From CAYSRM01 sp964475205 (GTDB lineage Bacteria; Verrucomicrobiota; Kiritimatiellia; UBA8416; CAYSRM01), in the NCBI GenBank assembly GCA_964475205.1, contig CAYYVQ010000063.1, positions 1 through 16,559 of the forward strand: 16,559 nucleotides of DNA, in the 5' to 3' direction. This document shows positions 1 through 7,137 of this stretch, in pieces. Position numbers and translations under genes: made by a program. Every line of letters begins with the position of its first letter. Positions within the stretch are counted from its first letter, which is position 1. The notes beneath the pieces are model-generated. The model was given only the letters and a program-made list of their open reading frames with translations, searched no databases and was not told the origin of the DNA.

Positions 1-131
1 CGCTGCCATCCTCGTCCCGATCCTTGTCGTTCCCATCCTCGTCCCGATCCTTGTCCCGATCCTTGTCTCGATCATTATCGACAAAGATCGGGAAAATGAT
101 CGTGATAAGGATAAAGAGGATCAAGATCGGG
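1..131. repeat. Degenerate 12-bp tandem repeat array with partial fold-back
   Basis: Units close to ccgatccttgtc and catcctcgtccc follow one another from the left window edge to about 78. From about 81 to 131 the sequence turns into the approximate reverse complement (gataaggat, gaggatc, gatcggg), so the region could fold into a long imperfect hairpin. There is no sustained ORF. The array may extend beyond the window edge. Repeat units are seen directly; no function is known to me. Confidence 0.7.
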
Positions 132-194
132 CAAACCGGTTTTGGCCTGCTATGGAACGTTTATGCCGAAGGAGTGTGATCAATGCAGGGCTAG
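124..194 (+). repeat. Dispersed repeat, copy A
   Basis: The segment starting agatcgggcaaaccgg and running through ctatggaacgtttatgccg to aatgc matches 14873-14953 almost base for base. The main difference is 11 bp (aatggctgtgc) that copy B has after ggcctgc and this copy lacks; flanking tgc repeats suggest slippage or deletion. Copy B ends at the stop codon of a small antitoxin gene, whereas this copy runs into the mobile element starting at 191 and has no antitoxin gene. Confidence 0.8.
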
Positions 195-425
195 CTCTGA
201 ATGGCGCTTAGATAACGCTGTTTGGGATTGAATTTGACGATGGGCATTGAAAATCCTTGTATGTGGGTATGTGAGTGTGTGGGTATGTGGGAAAAGCGAG
301 AACGGGGCAGGCAGGGTTGATCTCTCTCATCCTGACAAACTCACATACTCACACACTCACACACAGGACGCGCGGTGAAACTATACGCTTTGAAAAGGGC
401 TTAACTAAGCGCCATTCCGGGCTAG
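191..425. mobile_element. MITE-like element with CTAG flanks and internal hairpin
   Basis: The outer sequences at 190-211 and 405-426 are inverted repeats matching at 20 of 22 positions; the perfect core is gaatggcgcttag (199-211) against its complement at 405-417. CTAG occurs at both ends (191-194 and 422-425) and could be a 4-bp target duplication, though CTAG is itself palindromic and could belong to the inverted repeat. No transposase gene lies inside. The middle is a GT/AC-rich hairpin. I read it as a non-autonomous transposon; the parent family is not identified. Confidence 0.6.
259..365. repeat. GT-rich / AC-rich long inverted repeat (hairpin)
   Basis: The arm at 270-291 (tatgtgagtgtgtgggtatg and on) is complementary to 340-361 (ctcacatactcacacactca and on) over 22 positions with two G-T mismatches that would pair as G-U in RNA. 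The spacer of about 48 bp contains aacggggcaggcagggt. The arms themselves consist of short tgtg/gggta units. It forms the core of the mobile element at 191-425. Confidence 0.75.
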
Positions 426-556
426 CTATTTTGGGTGTGTTTCAAACCTCAAAAATTCGGTATAGTTCTGGATATTTGATGAATAGATCAGGTCAGCCTA
501 TATCCGGCAACTGCCGAATGTAGGGTCAGTGTTTTTTACAAACCTTTCAAACAGGA

Positions 557-754
557 CGGCAATTCTCATTATGGCCATTTTGCCACGTTTGGCGTGGCCA
601 GAGTTCCGGCATGATATTGCAGCCACGCGCGAGTAGGCCCGGCTTCACCGAAGCCGAGGCCCCAAGAGCGCTGGGCTTCGGTGAAGCCCGCGCTACTACG
701 CACATCGTTATACAAATAGGTTTTGGCGGAAAGAGGCCATAATGAGAATTGCTG
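557..754. mobile_element. MITE, 198 bp, 20-bp TIR and 9-bp target duplication
   Basis: The ends carry inverted repeats with a perfect 18-bp core, gcaattctcattatggcc at 559-576 and its complement at 735-752. With the outer two bases they match 19 of 20. Immediately outside lies a perfect 9-bp direct repeat, caaacagga (548-556 and 755-763), the footprint of a transposition event. Inside is a second fold-back, ggcttcaccgaagcc (642-656) facing its complement (674-688). There is no transposase, so an autonomous relative elsewhere must have moved it. A 9-bp duplication is used by several DDE transposase families, so the family stays open. Confidence 0.85.
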
Positions 755-810
755 CAAACAGGAAAGCGGGTCTTGTGCTCATATTGCCTTTAGTGCTATA
801 GTTTTGCGTT

Positions 811-1668
811 ATGAACTTGTCCACTCAGGATCAGAATACTGAAACCAGCGCCATGTTGGAGCGTGAGAATTACATTTTCATGAGATCTCTGCCTTTGCAG
901 TTGAAGGTCCATGAGCTCAGAAAGGCGATTGGTTCTGTCGAGGGAGGCGCCTGTCTTGATACAGGCGCGTCGAACTGCATGGTTAGCTATCACCTGCGAA
1001 GGAAAGGGGAAGACTGGCACACTGTGGTATCCGGCAGGCAAAAGGCTGAATGCTTCAAGGAGGCTCTTGAAGAGAACGTACACGAGATGGATAACGGCCA
1101 TTTGCCTTTTAAGGAGAAGATGTTCGATGTGGTGGTGATAGACGATTACCTGGAGAAGATAGAGAATCCGCACGAATTTGTGGCCGAATGCCACAAGGCT
1201 CTTAATCCGGATGGGAGGCTCATTATACATGCGCGCCATGCAAAAAGGGCCGGGCTTACGAGGCTGGTAGACAAGGCCCTGGGCCTTTCGCCGGAAAGAC
1301 GGGGGCTGCAAAGGACCGGATTTACCGAACCGGAGTTGTTCAGTATTCTCAAAACGGGATTTGACGTCCACCAGGTGCGGTCGTATTCACGGTTTTTCGT
1401 GTCTTTGCTGGAAAGCATTGTTGCATTCGGTGAATTGAGGGCGCGAAAGAAAAAAGAAGGGGATCGCCCGGGCTTTCCTGTCCGGCTTTATAAGACGGCT
1501 GGAATCTGTTACAAGGTTGCGTATCAACTGGATTTCCTCCTTTTTTTGACCAGGGGGCATTATCTCTTAGCAACCGCAAAAAGAAGGGGCTGGCGCCCTC
1601 GGGAAGCGCCGATTTTGTCGGATGGCCGTTCCATTGCCGAAGCGGTGGTCAGCAAGACTTTGAGATGA
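811..1668 (+). CDS. Class I SAM-dependent methyltransferase-like protein
   Basis: The 285-residue product has the layout of a Rossmann-fold methyltransferase. A SAM-binding motif I is at residues 47-56 (ACLDTGASNC), an acidic strand-4 motif at about 105-112 (FDVVVIDD), and the post-strand region AECHKALNPDGRLIIHAR at about 125-142, typical of UbiE/Methyltransf_11-type enzymes. The second glycine of the usual GxGxG loop is replaced by Asn-Cys, so activity is not certain. The C-terminal third (about residues 190-285) is basic, with a hydrophobic stretch DFLLFLTRG and no recognised domain. The substrate is unknown. The ATG at 811 has no clear ribosome binding site; an in-frame ATG at 853 is an alternative. 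It lies 141 bp upstream of rpmH and is probably transcribed separately, because a promoter-like sequence intervenes. Confidence 0.8.
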   Translation: MNLSTQDQNTETSAMLERENYIFMRSLPLQLKVHELRKAIGSVEGGACLDTGASNCMVSYHLRRKGEDWHTVVSGRQKAECFKEALEENVHEMDNGHLPFKEKMFDVVVIDDYLEKIENPHEFVAECHKALNPDGRLIIHARHAKRAGLTRLVDKALGLSPERRGLQRTGFTEPELFSILKTGFDVHQVRSYSRFFVSLLESIVAFGELRARKKKEGDRPGFPVRLYKTAGICYKVAYQLDFLLFLTRGHYLLATAKRRGWRPREAPILSDGRSIAEAVVSKTLR

Positions 1669-1729
1669 GCTGGACACCAAGGTGGCATGGTGTTTGTCTG
1701 ATTCTTCTCAGAATTCAGTTGTCTGTCAC

Positions 1730-1757
1730 TTGACAAGCCCGAAAGAAATGATACGGT
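1730..1757 (+). promoter_or_regulatory. Probable sigma70-type promoter for rpmH-rnpA-yidD-yidC
   Basis: A perfect -35 hexamer TTGACA (1730-1735) is followed after 16 bp by a weak -10, TACGGT (1752-1757). It lies about 50 bp upstream of the rpmH start, in the gap after the methyltransferase gene. The weak -10 keeps confidence moderate. Confidence 0.5.
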
Positions 1758-1809
1758 AGCGTGCCATTTTACGCGTTGGGATAACCTTAATTAAAAAGCG
1801 AGCAGAAAA

Positions 1810-1944
1810 ATGAAAAGAACTTACCAGCCGTCAACGATAAAGAGAAAAAGAAAGATAGGCTTCAGGGCAAGGATGTCAACTCGAGGCGGTCGACAGGTGA
1901 TCGCCAACAGGAGACGCAAGGGCCGCAAGCGACTTTCAGCCTGA
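1810..1944 (+). CDS. rpmH: Large ribosomal subunit protein bL34
   Basis: This 44-residue, very basic protein begins MKRTYQPSTIKRKRKIGFRA and ends with the RRKGRKRLSA tail typical of bacterial L34. The length matches the family (44-47 residues). L34 is a small rRNA-binding protein of the 50S subunit. The gene is followed after 13 bp by rnpA, the order found in most bacteria, and is the first gene of the rpmH-rnpA-yidD-yidC cluster. The ribosome binding site is weak (gcgag about 7 nt upstream). It is too short for many ORF filters, but the family match is unmistakable over its whole length. Confidence 0.98.
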   Translation: MKRTYQPSTIKRKRKIGFRARMSTRGGRQVIANRRRKGRKRLSA

Positions 1945-1957
1945 AGGAACCGGTCTT

Positions 1958-2380
1958 ATGCGCGGATCCGGTCTTTCTTCGGGAGAAGGTGGAGAACCTC
2001 GTTCCGGGATTGATGCCGGATCGTCAGTTTACAGGCTGCCCCGAACCAAACGGATAACAGAATCCGGCGAAATTGACGCATTATTCCGGGAAGGAGCAAA
2101 GCAGGTAGGACGTTTAATGGTGTTGTGGGCCATGAATGTTGATCACGGAACCGTAAGGGCTGCGGTGATTGCCGGGAAAAAGAGTTTTCCTGATTCGGTT
2201 GATCGTTCGCGGGTGAAACGATTGCTTAGAGAGTCTTTCCGCCTTGAGCAGGCCAGGTTTGCAAGGGGTGTTGATATACTGATGGTTGGGAGAAAACCCA
2301 TACTTAAGGTCAAATGCAGGGCTGTCCGTGAAGAGCTTGTCAGTCTTGCGGAAAAGGCCGGAATTCTTCGTGTTTCTTGA
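1958..2380 (+). CDS. rnpA: Ribonuclease P protein component
   Basis: The protein subunit of RNase P helps the catalytic RNA trim the 5' leader of pre-tRNAs. The 140-residue product carries the family signature at residues 81-95, VDRSRVKRLLRESFR, in which the usual RNR triplet reads R83-S84-R85. Downstream, GVDILMVGRK matches the conserved strand near the C-terminus. About 25 residues at the N-terminus, before SVYRLPRTKRI, extend beyond most homologues (115-125 residues). The start at 1958 is favoured because AAGGA (1944-1948) sits 9 nt upstream and directly overlaps the rpmH stop. It is placed between rpmH and yidD, as in many genomes. Confidence 0.95.
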   Translation: MRGSGLSSGEGGEPRSGIDAGSSVYRLPRTKRITESGEIDALFREGAKQVGRLMVLWAMNVDHGTVRAAVIAGKKSFPDSVDRSRVKRLLRESFRLEQARFARGVDILMVGRKPILKVKCRAVREELVSLAEKAGILRVS

Positions 2381-2407
2381 AAGTGATAAAATCTTGAGGA
2401 AGATATT

Positions 2408-2701
2408 TTGACAAACCCCGTTATTTTGCTTTTAACCGGTATGATTCGTGTCTACCGCGCGGTAGTGTCGCCTTTGCTTGGCGATTGTTGCAGGTTTTAC
2501 CCCTCTTGTTCAATTTACTGCGATCAAGCTTTACGAGAACACGGATGCGCCCGTGGCCTGTGGTTGGGAATGAAAAGAATACTGAAATGTCATCCTTTGC
2601 ATCCGGGGGGTTATGATCCTGTTCCCAGACAGATTGGAAGTGGTAAAGGGTTCTCCTGTTTAAGGAAAAGAGATGGGTTGAAGGCAGATAATAGAATATG
2701 A
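2408..2701 (+). CDS. yidD: Membrane protein insertion efficiency factor YidD
   Basis: YidD is a small peripheral inner-membrane protein that assists YidC/Sec-dependent membrane insertion. The family hallmark is clear: CCRFYPSCSIYCDQAL at residues 27-42 and KCHPLHPGGYDPVP at 60-73. The N-terminal 25 residues form an amphipathic or hydrophobic segment (PVILLLTGMIRVYRAVVSPLLG). The start is a TTG at 2408, supported by a GAGGAAG sequence about 6 nt upstream; the first in-frame ATG (2441) would cut into the conserved segment. At 97 residues it is slightly longer than usual (70-90) because of a basic C-terminal tail. Its stop overlaps the yidC start (ATGA), implying translational coupling. Confidence 0.96.
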   Translation: MTNPVILLLTGMIRVYRAVVSPLLGDCCRFYPSCSIYCDQALREHGCARGLWLGMKRILKCHPLHPGGYDPVPRQIGSGKGFSCLRKRDGLKADNRI

Positions 2702-4620
2702 ACAAAGTTGAAATAGCTATAGTTGCCGGGCTTTCGCTGATGCTCCTGGGATGGATGTATCTTGCGCAGCAGACTCAGCGCCGGGCGCCCCGCCCGCCTG
2801 CCACCCGGGGTGAACAAGTAGAGCGCAAGGATATGAGCGATGCTACTGAACCTGAAGATGCAAAGAGGGAAATAACCGGATCGGAGCCAGGGGCCGCGGT
2901 TTCTGAAACCGAAACAGAAACAGAAACAGAATTGGAAGCCGAAGCTGATATTGAAACAGAGCCGGAAGCATCAGAAACAACGACTGAAGCGCTGGTTGCG
3001 GATGAAAGCACACCCGTGCAAGCAAAGCCGCAGTTGCCCGAAAAAGAAGTTACTTTTGAAACATCCACAATCCGCATGACGGTGAGTTCCTGGGGAGGAG
3101 CAATCAAGAGCGTGTATCTAACCGGTTACCGTCAGACAACTGAAGAGGACAGCCCGGTATTGGAGCTGGATTTCCGGGCAGCCCCTGCGCTTTCGCTTTC
3201 GGGTATCAGCGGATTGACTACTAACCATGATTTCGAGATTGAAAAAACTGTTGACGGAGAAGGCCTTCTTATTCGACGGGAAACCGAATACGGGCTGTTG
3301 TTTGAGAGGACGATTCGACCTCTGAACGGCTATAGCCTGTCGGTAGAGGATGTTTTAAAGAATACCGGCGCCGAAACCGTGGAATTGCCATCTTACCAGA
3401 TAGGGACCGGCCCCATGACCCCCGTTAAGACCAAGGCTATGACCAGGATGACTTATCTGGGTATTGACACCTTGTCGGAAGTGGGCGGCGAGAATGTTGT
3501 GCATTGGGCCAAGAAGGGACCTGAGGGAAGCGAGGGGAGCCTTGCCGACCGTTTCAGGCCCGGCGGCGCATCCGGCGGATGTGCGGCGTTCAGAGGTTCT
3601 CCGGATGAAATGTTGCCCCGGAGCATTCAAGTTGAAATTGATGAGGCTCCCGGCTGGGTTGCGCCGAAGAACAAGTTCTTTGTACAGGTTCTCGATCCGG
3701 AGACGGATCAGGGCGGAGGTTTTGTTGTAAAGGCAGTTCGCCATGTTAATGATGCCGAAGACCCCGCTGTGCCGGAAACCTGGGCCGGGTCGGCGCAGTT
3801 AAAAAGAGTCAGTGCCGCAGTAAAGACCCGCCCCGGAAAGCTTGACTCCGGAGAAGATATGACCCGGAACTACACCTATTATGTGGGGCCCAAGAACTTC
3901 GATATATTGAAAAGTTTCGGCTCGGAACAGAAAAGAATAATGGAATTTGGTTTTTTCCGGCCAATCTGCGAACTGCTGCTTGTTGTGCTCAACAAGATCA
4001 ATGCTCTGTTTCATAATTACGGCATTGCCATAATTATCCTGACCATAATAGTCCGGGTGGTCTTCTGGCCCATTACTCATAAGAGCACTGAGAGCATGAA
4101 GAAGATGCAGAAAATACAACCGCTTGTTTCGGAGATCAGGGAAAAATATAAAGACAAGCCTCAGAAAATGAACCAGGAGGTCATGGCCCTTTACAAGGAA
4201 CACAAGGTTAATCCTGCGGCCGGGTGTCTGCCGATACTGGTTCAAATACCGGTATTTATTGCGCTGTTCACCATGCTCAGAAGCGCCGTTGAACTCCGTT
4301 TTGCCAGTTTTCTGTGGATCAGCGATCTCAGCGAACCGGAACGGCTCCTGGATTTCGGGTTCGCTATACCGATCATCGGATGGGATTCCCTGAATATTCT
4401 GCCCTTGCTTATGACCGGCGTGACTTTTGCCCAGCAGCGGCTGACGCCGACCGCCGGAGATTCTCAGCAGCAGAAAATGATGGCGTTCATGCCGGTGTTC
4501 CTGCTTGTGTTTTTCTATAATATGCCGTCTGGATTGATCCTTTACTGGACCACGAGCCAGCTTATTGCCGTAGTTCAAATGGGCATCCAAAGACGCAAGG
4601 CCAGGGAAGAATCGCCGTAG
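2698..4620 (+). CDS. yidC: Membrane protein insertase YidC (Oxa1 family)
   Basis: YidC inserts and folds inner-membrane proteins, alone or with SecYEG. The 640-residue product has the Gram-negative arrangement: TM1 at about residues 5-23, a periplasmic P1 domain (about 115-405), then a conserved five-TM insertase core. The core shows GIAIIILTIIVRVVFWPIT at 442-460 with the conserved membrane-buried arginine R453, NPAAGCLPILVQIPVFIALF from 505, and the final TM region FFYNMPSGLILYWTTSQL. An acidic Glu/Thr-rich linker (about residues 40-110) separates TM1 from P1 and makes the protein longer than E. coli YidC (548). Within the linker, four tandem hexanucleotides gaaac(c/a) (2905-2928) encode a Glu-Thr repeat. 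The start overlaps the yidD stop. The usual next genes (jag, mnmE) are absent; a MITE follows instead. Confidence 0.98.
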   Translation: MNKVEIAIVAGLSLMLLGWMYLAQQTQRRAPRPPATRGEQVERKDMSDATEPEDAKREITGSEPGAAVSETETETETELEAEADIETEPEASETTTEALVADESTPVQAKPQLPEKEVTFETSTIRMTVSSWGGAIKSVYLTGYRQTTEEDSPVLELDFRAAPALSLSGISGLTTNHDFEIEKTVDGEGLLIRRETEYGLLFERTIRPLNGYSLSVEDVLKNTGAETVELPSYQIGTGPMTPVKTKAMTRMTYLGIDTLSEVGGENVVHWAKKGPEGSEGSLADRFRPGGASGGCAAFRGSPDEMLPRSIQVEIDEAPGWVAPKNKFFVQVLDPETDQGGGFVVKAVRHVNDAEDPAVPETWAGSAQLKRVSAAVKTRPGKLDSGEDMTRNYTYYVGPKNFDILKSFGSEQKRIMEFGFFRPICELLLVVLNKINALFHNYGIAIIILTIIVRVVFWPITHKSTESMKKMQKIQPLVSEIREKYKDKPQKMNQEVMALYKEHKVNPAAGCLPILVQIPVFIALFTMLRSAVELRFASFLWISDLSEPERLLDFGFAIPIIGWDSLNILPLLMTGVTFAQQRLTPTAGDSQQQKMMAFMPVFLLVFFYNMPSGLILYWTTSQLIAVVQMGIQRRKAREESP

Positions 4621-4637
4621 CTCATCGTTTGCTCTAG

Positions 4638-4812
4638 CCTGACTTATTCATAAACCTTCGTTGGGAGAGTGCACAGGTTGCGGCAGATCAAGGGATTGTA
4701 GCAGGAAGCCGGGCGAAGGCGCGTTAGAACACTCCGAGGTCGGCTTTCAAGACAAGTCATTGAGATGTCGTGACATGTGTGCTCGCAGTAGATTGTTCAT
4801 GAATAAGTCAGG
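4638..4812. mobile_element. MITE, 175 bp, CTAG-flanked, resembling IS1380-type ends
   Basis: The terminal repeat cctgacttattcat (4638-4651) faces its perfect complement at 4799-4812. CTAG stands immediately outside both ends (4634-4637 and 4813-4816); counting it, the inverted match is 19 bp (4633-4651 and 4799-4817). The interior has no ORF. IS1380-family elements generally have ends starting with CC and 4-5-bp duplications, so a non-autonomous IS1380 derivative is plausible. That family link is from memory and untested. The element fills most of the yidC-lpxK gap. Confidence 0.78.
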
Positions 4813-4876
4813 CTAGACCCGGCAAGCCCCTGCTTGGATTATTCGTGCATTACGCGGATCATTCGGGCTAACATTG

Positions 4877-4897
4877 TTCTCTCCCGGTATGAGAGAA
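4877..4897 (+). promoter_or_regulatory. Hairpin covering the lpxK ribosome binding site
   Basis: ttctctc (4877-4883) and gagagaa (4891-4897) form a perfect 7-bp stem with a 7-nt loop. The 3' arm contains GAGAG, the only Shine-Dalgarno-like sequence before lpxK, 9 nt ahead of the ATG at 4905. Pairing would hide the ribosome binding site, so it could reduce or regulate translation. Confidence 0.45.
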
Positions 4898-4904
4898 GAT
4901 GGTT

Positions 4905-6086
4905 ATGAAGATAAACAGATTTGACGCAATCGAACGGTTTGTTGTGGGGCTTATAGAATGTCCCGCAGACACAAGCAGCCGGAACAAGTTTGTTCGTGTT
5001 ATACTTTTTTTTCTCAAGTACCTGTCTTTTATCTACAGAACGCTTATGCAGTTGCGGTTGTTTCTTTACCGCAAGGGCATATTGCGCCACCACACTCTCG
5101 GCTGCCAGGTTATCAGTGTCGGGAACCTGACGGTAGGCGGCACGGGCAAGACACCTGTTGTCGAGGTGTTTTCCAGGGAATTAAACAAGCAGGGCCGCAA
5201 GATTGCCATATTGAGCCGGGGTTACAAAAAGGCAAAACCCAAGCTCCTCAAAAGGATGACCGACCGGTTGACTTTTGCTCATCTCCGCGCCGAGCCGAGG
5301 GTAGTTTCAGACGGGAAAAAGCTGTTGCTTGATTCGGAAATGAGCGGAGACGAACCCTACATGCTGGCGTCGAATCTGCCTGAAGCGGCGGTACTTGTGG
5401 ATAAAGACAGGGTCAAGAGCGGGCGGTATGCGATAAACAAGCTGAACTGTGATACACTTATTCTTGACGATGGCTTTCAGTATATGGCCTTAAAGCACAG
5501 GCTCGAGATTCTACTTGTTGACAAAACGAATCCGTTCGGAAACGAATATGTGATCCCGCGGGGCACACTGCGGGAATCTATAAAAAACGTCAGAAGAGCC
5601 GATTTCATATTCATAACAAAATCGGATGGAAAGGACAGCGAAATACTCAGGGCAAGGCTGCGGCGGCTGAATCCAGACGCGGAAATAGTGGAGTGCACGC
5701 ATAGTGCGCGATATCTTTCGAATGTTTTTAACTCCGAACGAAAGAACCTGGATTATCTGAAGGGTCTCAAGGTGGGTGTAGTGTCGGGCATAGCAGTTCC
5801 GGGCGCTTTCGAGGGCGAGCTTGAACGAAGAGGCGCTGAAATTGTTATGAAAAGAAGATTCGCCGACCACCACAGGTACTCCCAGCAGGAGATAATAGAC
5901 ATTATCAACAGGAGCAGGAAGGAAGGGGCGAAAGCTATCCTTACCACTGAAAAAGACGCGGTCAGGTTTCCAAGGCTGGACCGTTGCGATGTGCCGATAT
6001 ACTTCTTGCGCGTGGATATCGAGATTTTGAGCGGAACGGAGGATTTTCACCAATGTATCAACAGAATATGTTTCCGGCATGAGTGA
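4905..6086 (+). CDS. lpxK: Tetraacyldisaccharide 4'-kinase (lipid A 4'-kinase)
   Basis: LpxK phosphorylates the 4' position of the lipid A disaccharide at the inner membrane, giving lipid IVA. Counting from the ATG at 4899, the P-loop SVGNLTVGGTGKTP is at about residues 73-86, and the family motif LILDDGFQ is at 187-194 with the acidic pair D190-D191. VVSDGK and GDEPYMLA follow the usual LpxK order between them, and LTTEKDAVRFP lies near the C-terminus. The N-terminal roughly 60 residues contain a hydrophobic helix (FVRVILFFLKYLSFIY) for membrane association. I prefer the second ATG at 4905 because GAGAG is 9 nt upstream of it but only 3 nt from 4899. It is first in an lpxK-waaF-murJ operon; the following gene starts 21 bp later. 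Confidence 0.95.
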   Translation: MKINRFDAIERFVVGLIECPADTSSRNKFVRVILFFLKYLSFIYRTLMQLRLFLYRKGILRHHTLGCQVISVGNLTVGGTGKTPVVEVFSRELNKQGRKIAILSRGYKKAKPKLLKRMTDRLTFAHLRAEPRVVSDGKKLLLDSEMSGDEPYMLASNLPEAAVLVDKDRVKSGRYAINKLNCDTLILDDGFQYMALKHRLEILLVDKTNPFGNEYVIPRGTLRESIKNVRRADFIFITKSDGKDSEILRARLRRLNPDAEIVECTHSARYLSNVFNSERKNLDYLKGLKVGVVSGIAVPGAFEGELERRGAEIVMKRRFADHHRYSQQEIIDIINRSRKEGAKAILTTEKDAVRFPRLDRCDVPIYFLRVDIEILSGTEDFHQCINRICFRHE

Positions 6087-6107
6087 ACCGGCGCCGGAAA
6101 CTTTCGT

Positions 6108-7118
6108 ATGAAAAAACGCGGAAATATCTTGATTTGCGTTCCCAATTGGCTGGGGGACAGTATTATGTGTATGCCCGGAGTTGATGCTTTCAAGCAGGTC
6201 AATCCGGATTGCAGGGTCAGCATCCTTGTAAAGTCGGGGCTTGCCGGCTTGTGGGAGATGTGCCCCTTTGTTGACAAGGTTCAGAGTTTCGACAAATCGG
6301 CAGCGGGAACCCTGGCCGCCGGTTTCTGGATGCGAAAAGAAAACTTCGATGCCGCTTACGTGTTTCCCAATTCTTTCCGGTCGGCTTTCATTCCTTTTTT
6401 TGCAGGGATTCCACGGCGTGTTGGAAGCGCCGGGCATCATCGCGCATGGATGCTGACAGATGTGATTGCGCAGGACCGGCTCAACAGTGAAGCGCACCAG
6501 TCCGGTGAATACTTTGTCATACTCGGACTTGAACCCGGCGACCCGAAGGACAAGCCTGTTCCGGACCTATGTGTTCCTGATTGTGCGAAAAAGACAGTCG
6601 CGGAGTTGATTCCGGACAACGGGACGGAAGTTGTGGGGTTCATTCCCGGAGCGGCCTTCGGTCCCGCCAAACAATGGCCTCCCGAGTGTTGGATCGAGCT
6701 GGGGCGGCAACTCGCAACAAAAACTCGCGCAAGAATAATGGTATTCGGGCTTGAGAATGAGCGGGAGCTTTGCGGCCGGGTTTCTTCAGCGCTGGATAAC
6801 GCCTTGGATTTGTCAGGCAAAACTTCGTTGGCCGAACTGACGGCTTTACTGGGGCGTTGCAGGGTTGCGGTATGCAATGACAGCGGAGGCATGCATCTGG
6901 CTGCTGCTGTTGGAACTCAGGTAGTTGCTGTTTTCGGCATGACCGACCCTGTCAAGACCGCTCCTGTCGGGCCAGGGCATACTGTACTTGCAGCCAGGGA
7001 TGTTGATCACAAGAGGGATATAGGGAGGGATTGTCCTGATGCAATTGCGGCAATGCGGTCAATAACCCCCAAGGAAGTGCTTCGGGCAGTGGAGGCTTAC
7101 CTGCCTGGCCGAAACTGA
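6108..7118 (+). CDS. waaF: ADP-heptose:LPS heptosyltransferase (WaaF-like, GT9)
   Basis: This glycosyltransferase family 9 enzyme adds heptose to the LPS inner core on the cytoplasmic face. At 336 residues it is of standard length. The N-terminal domain starts ILICVPNWLGDSIMCMPGVD, including the conserved D17 of the heptosyltransferase NWLGD motif. The nucleotide-sugar domain has PGAAFGPAKQWP at about 180 and CNDSGGMHLAAAVGTQVVAV at about 257-276, followed by GMTDP. These match heptosyltransferase II (WaaF/RfaF) better than WaaC, but the exact acceptor is an inference. It lies between lpxK and murJ with 21- and 19-bp gaps, in the same direction, fitting an envelope-biogenesis operon. Confidence 0.9.
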   Translation: MKKRGNILICVPNWLGDSIMCMPGVDAFKQVNPDCRVSILVKSGLAGLWEMCPFVDKVQSFDKSAAGTLAAGFWMRKENFDAAYVFPNSFRSAFIPFFAGIPRRVGSAGHHRAWMLTDVIAQDRLNSEAHQSGEYFVILGLEPGDPKDKPVPDLCVPDCAKKTVAELIPDNGTEVVGFIPGAAFGPAKQWPPECWIELGRQLATKTRARIMVFGLENERELCGRVSSALDNALDLSGKTSLAELTALLGRCRVAVCNDSGGMHLAAAVGTQVVAVFGMTDPVKTAPVGPGHTVLAARDVDHKRDIGRDCPDAIAAMRSITPKEVLRAVEAYLPGRN

Positions 7119-7137
7119 AATAGGATATAGCTCACAG

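Noticed and set aside
275..523. 82-codon ORF on the plus strand through the GT/AC hairpin
   Set aside because: It reads through both arms of an inverted repeat and beyond a MITE border, with low-complexity His/Thr content; it has no ribosome binding site or domain.
1673..1693. acacca/tggtgt hairpin after the methyltransferase gene as a terminator
   Set aside because: Only a 6-bp stem with an 8-nt loop and no T-run follows.
1741..1809. Replication origin next to rpmH
   Set aside because: No DnaA boxes (ttatccaca-like) or AT-rich unwinding element are present, and dnaA/dnaN are not adjacent.
3799..4590. 263-codon minus-strand ORF inside yidC
   Set aside because: It is the antisense shadow of the conserved yidC coding frame, rich in His/Arg/Gln as such shadows are.
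5511..6497. 328-codon minus-strand ORF across lpxK and waaF
   Set aside because: Both sense genes have unmistakable catalytic motifs; the antisense product has none.
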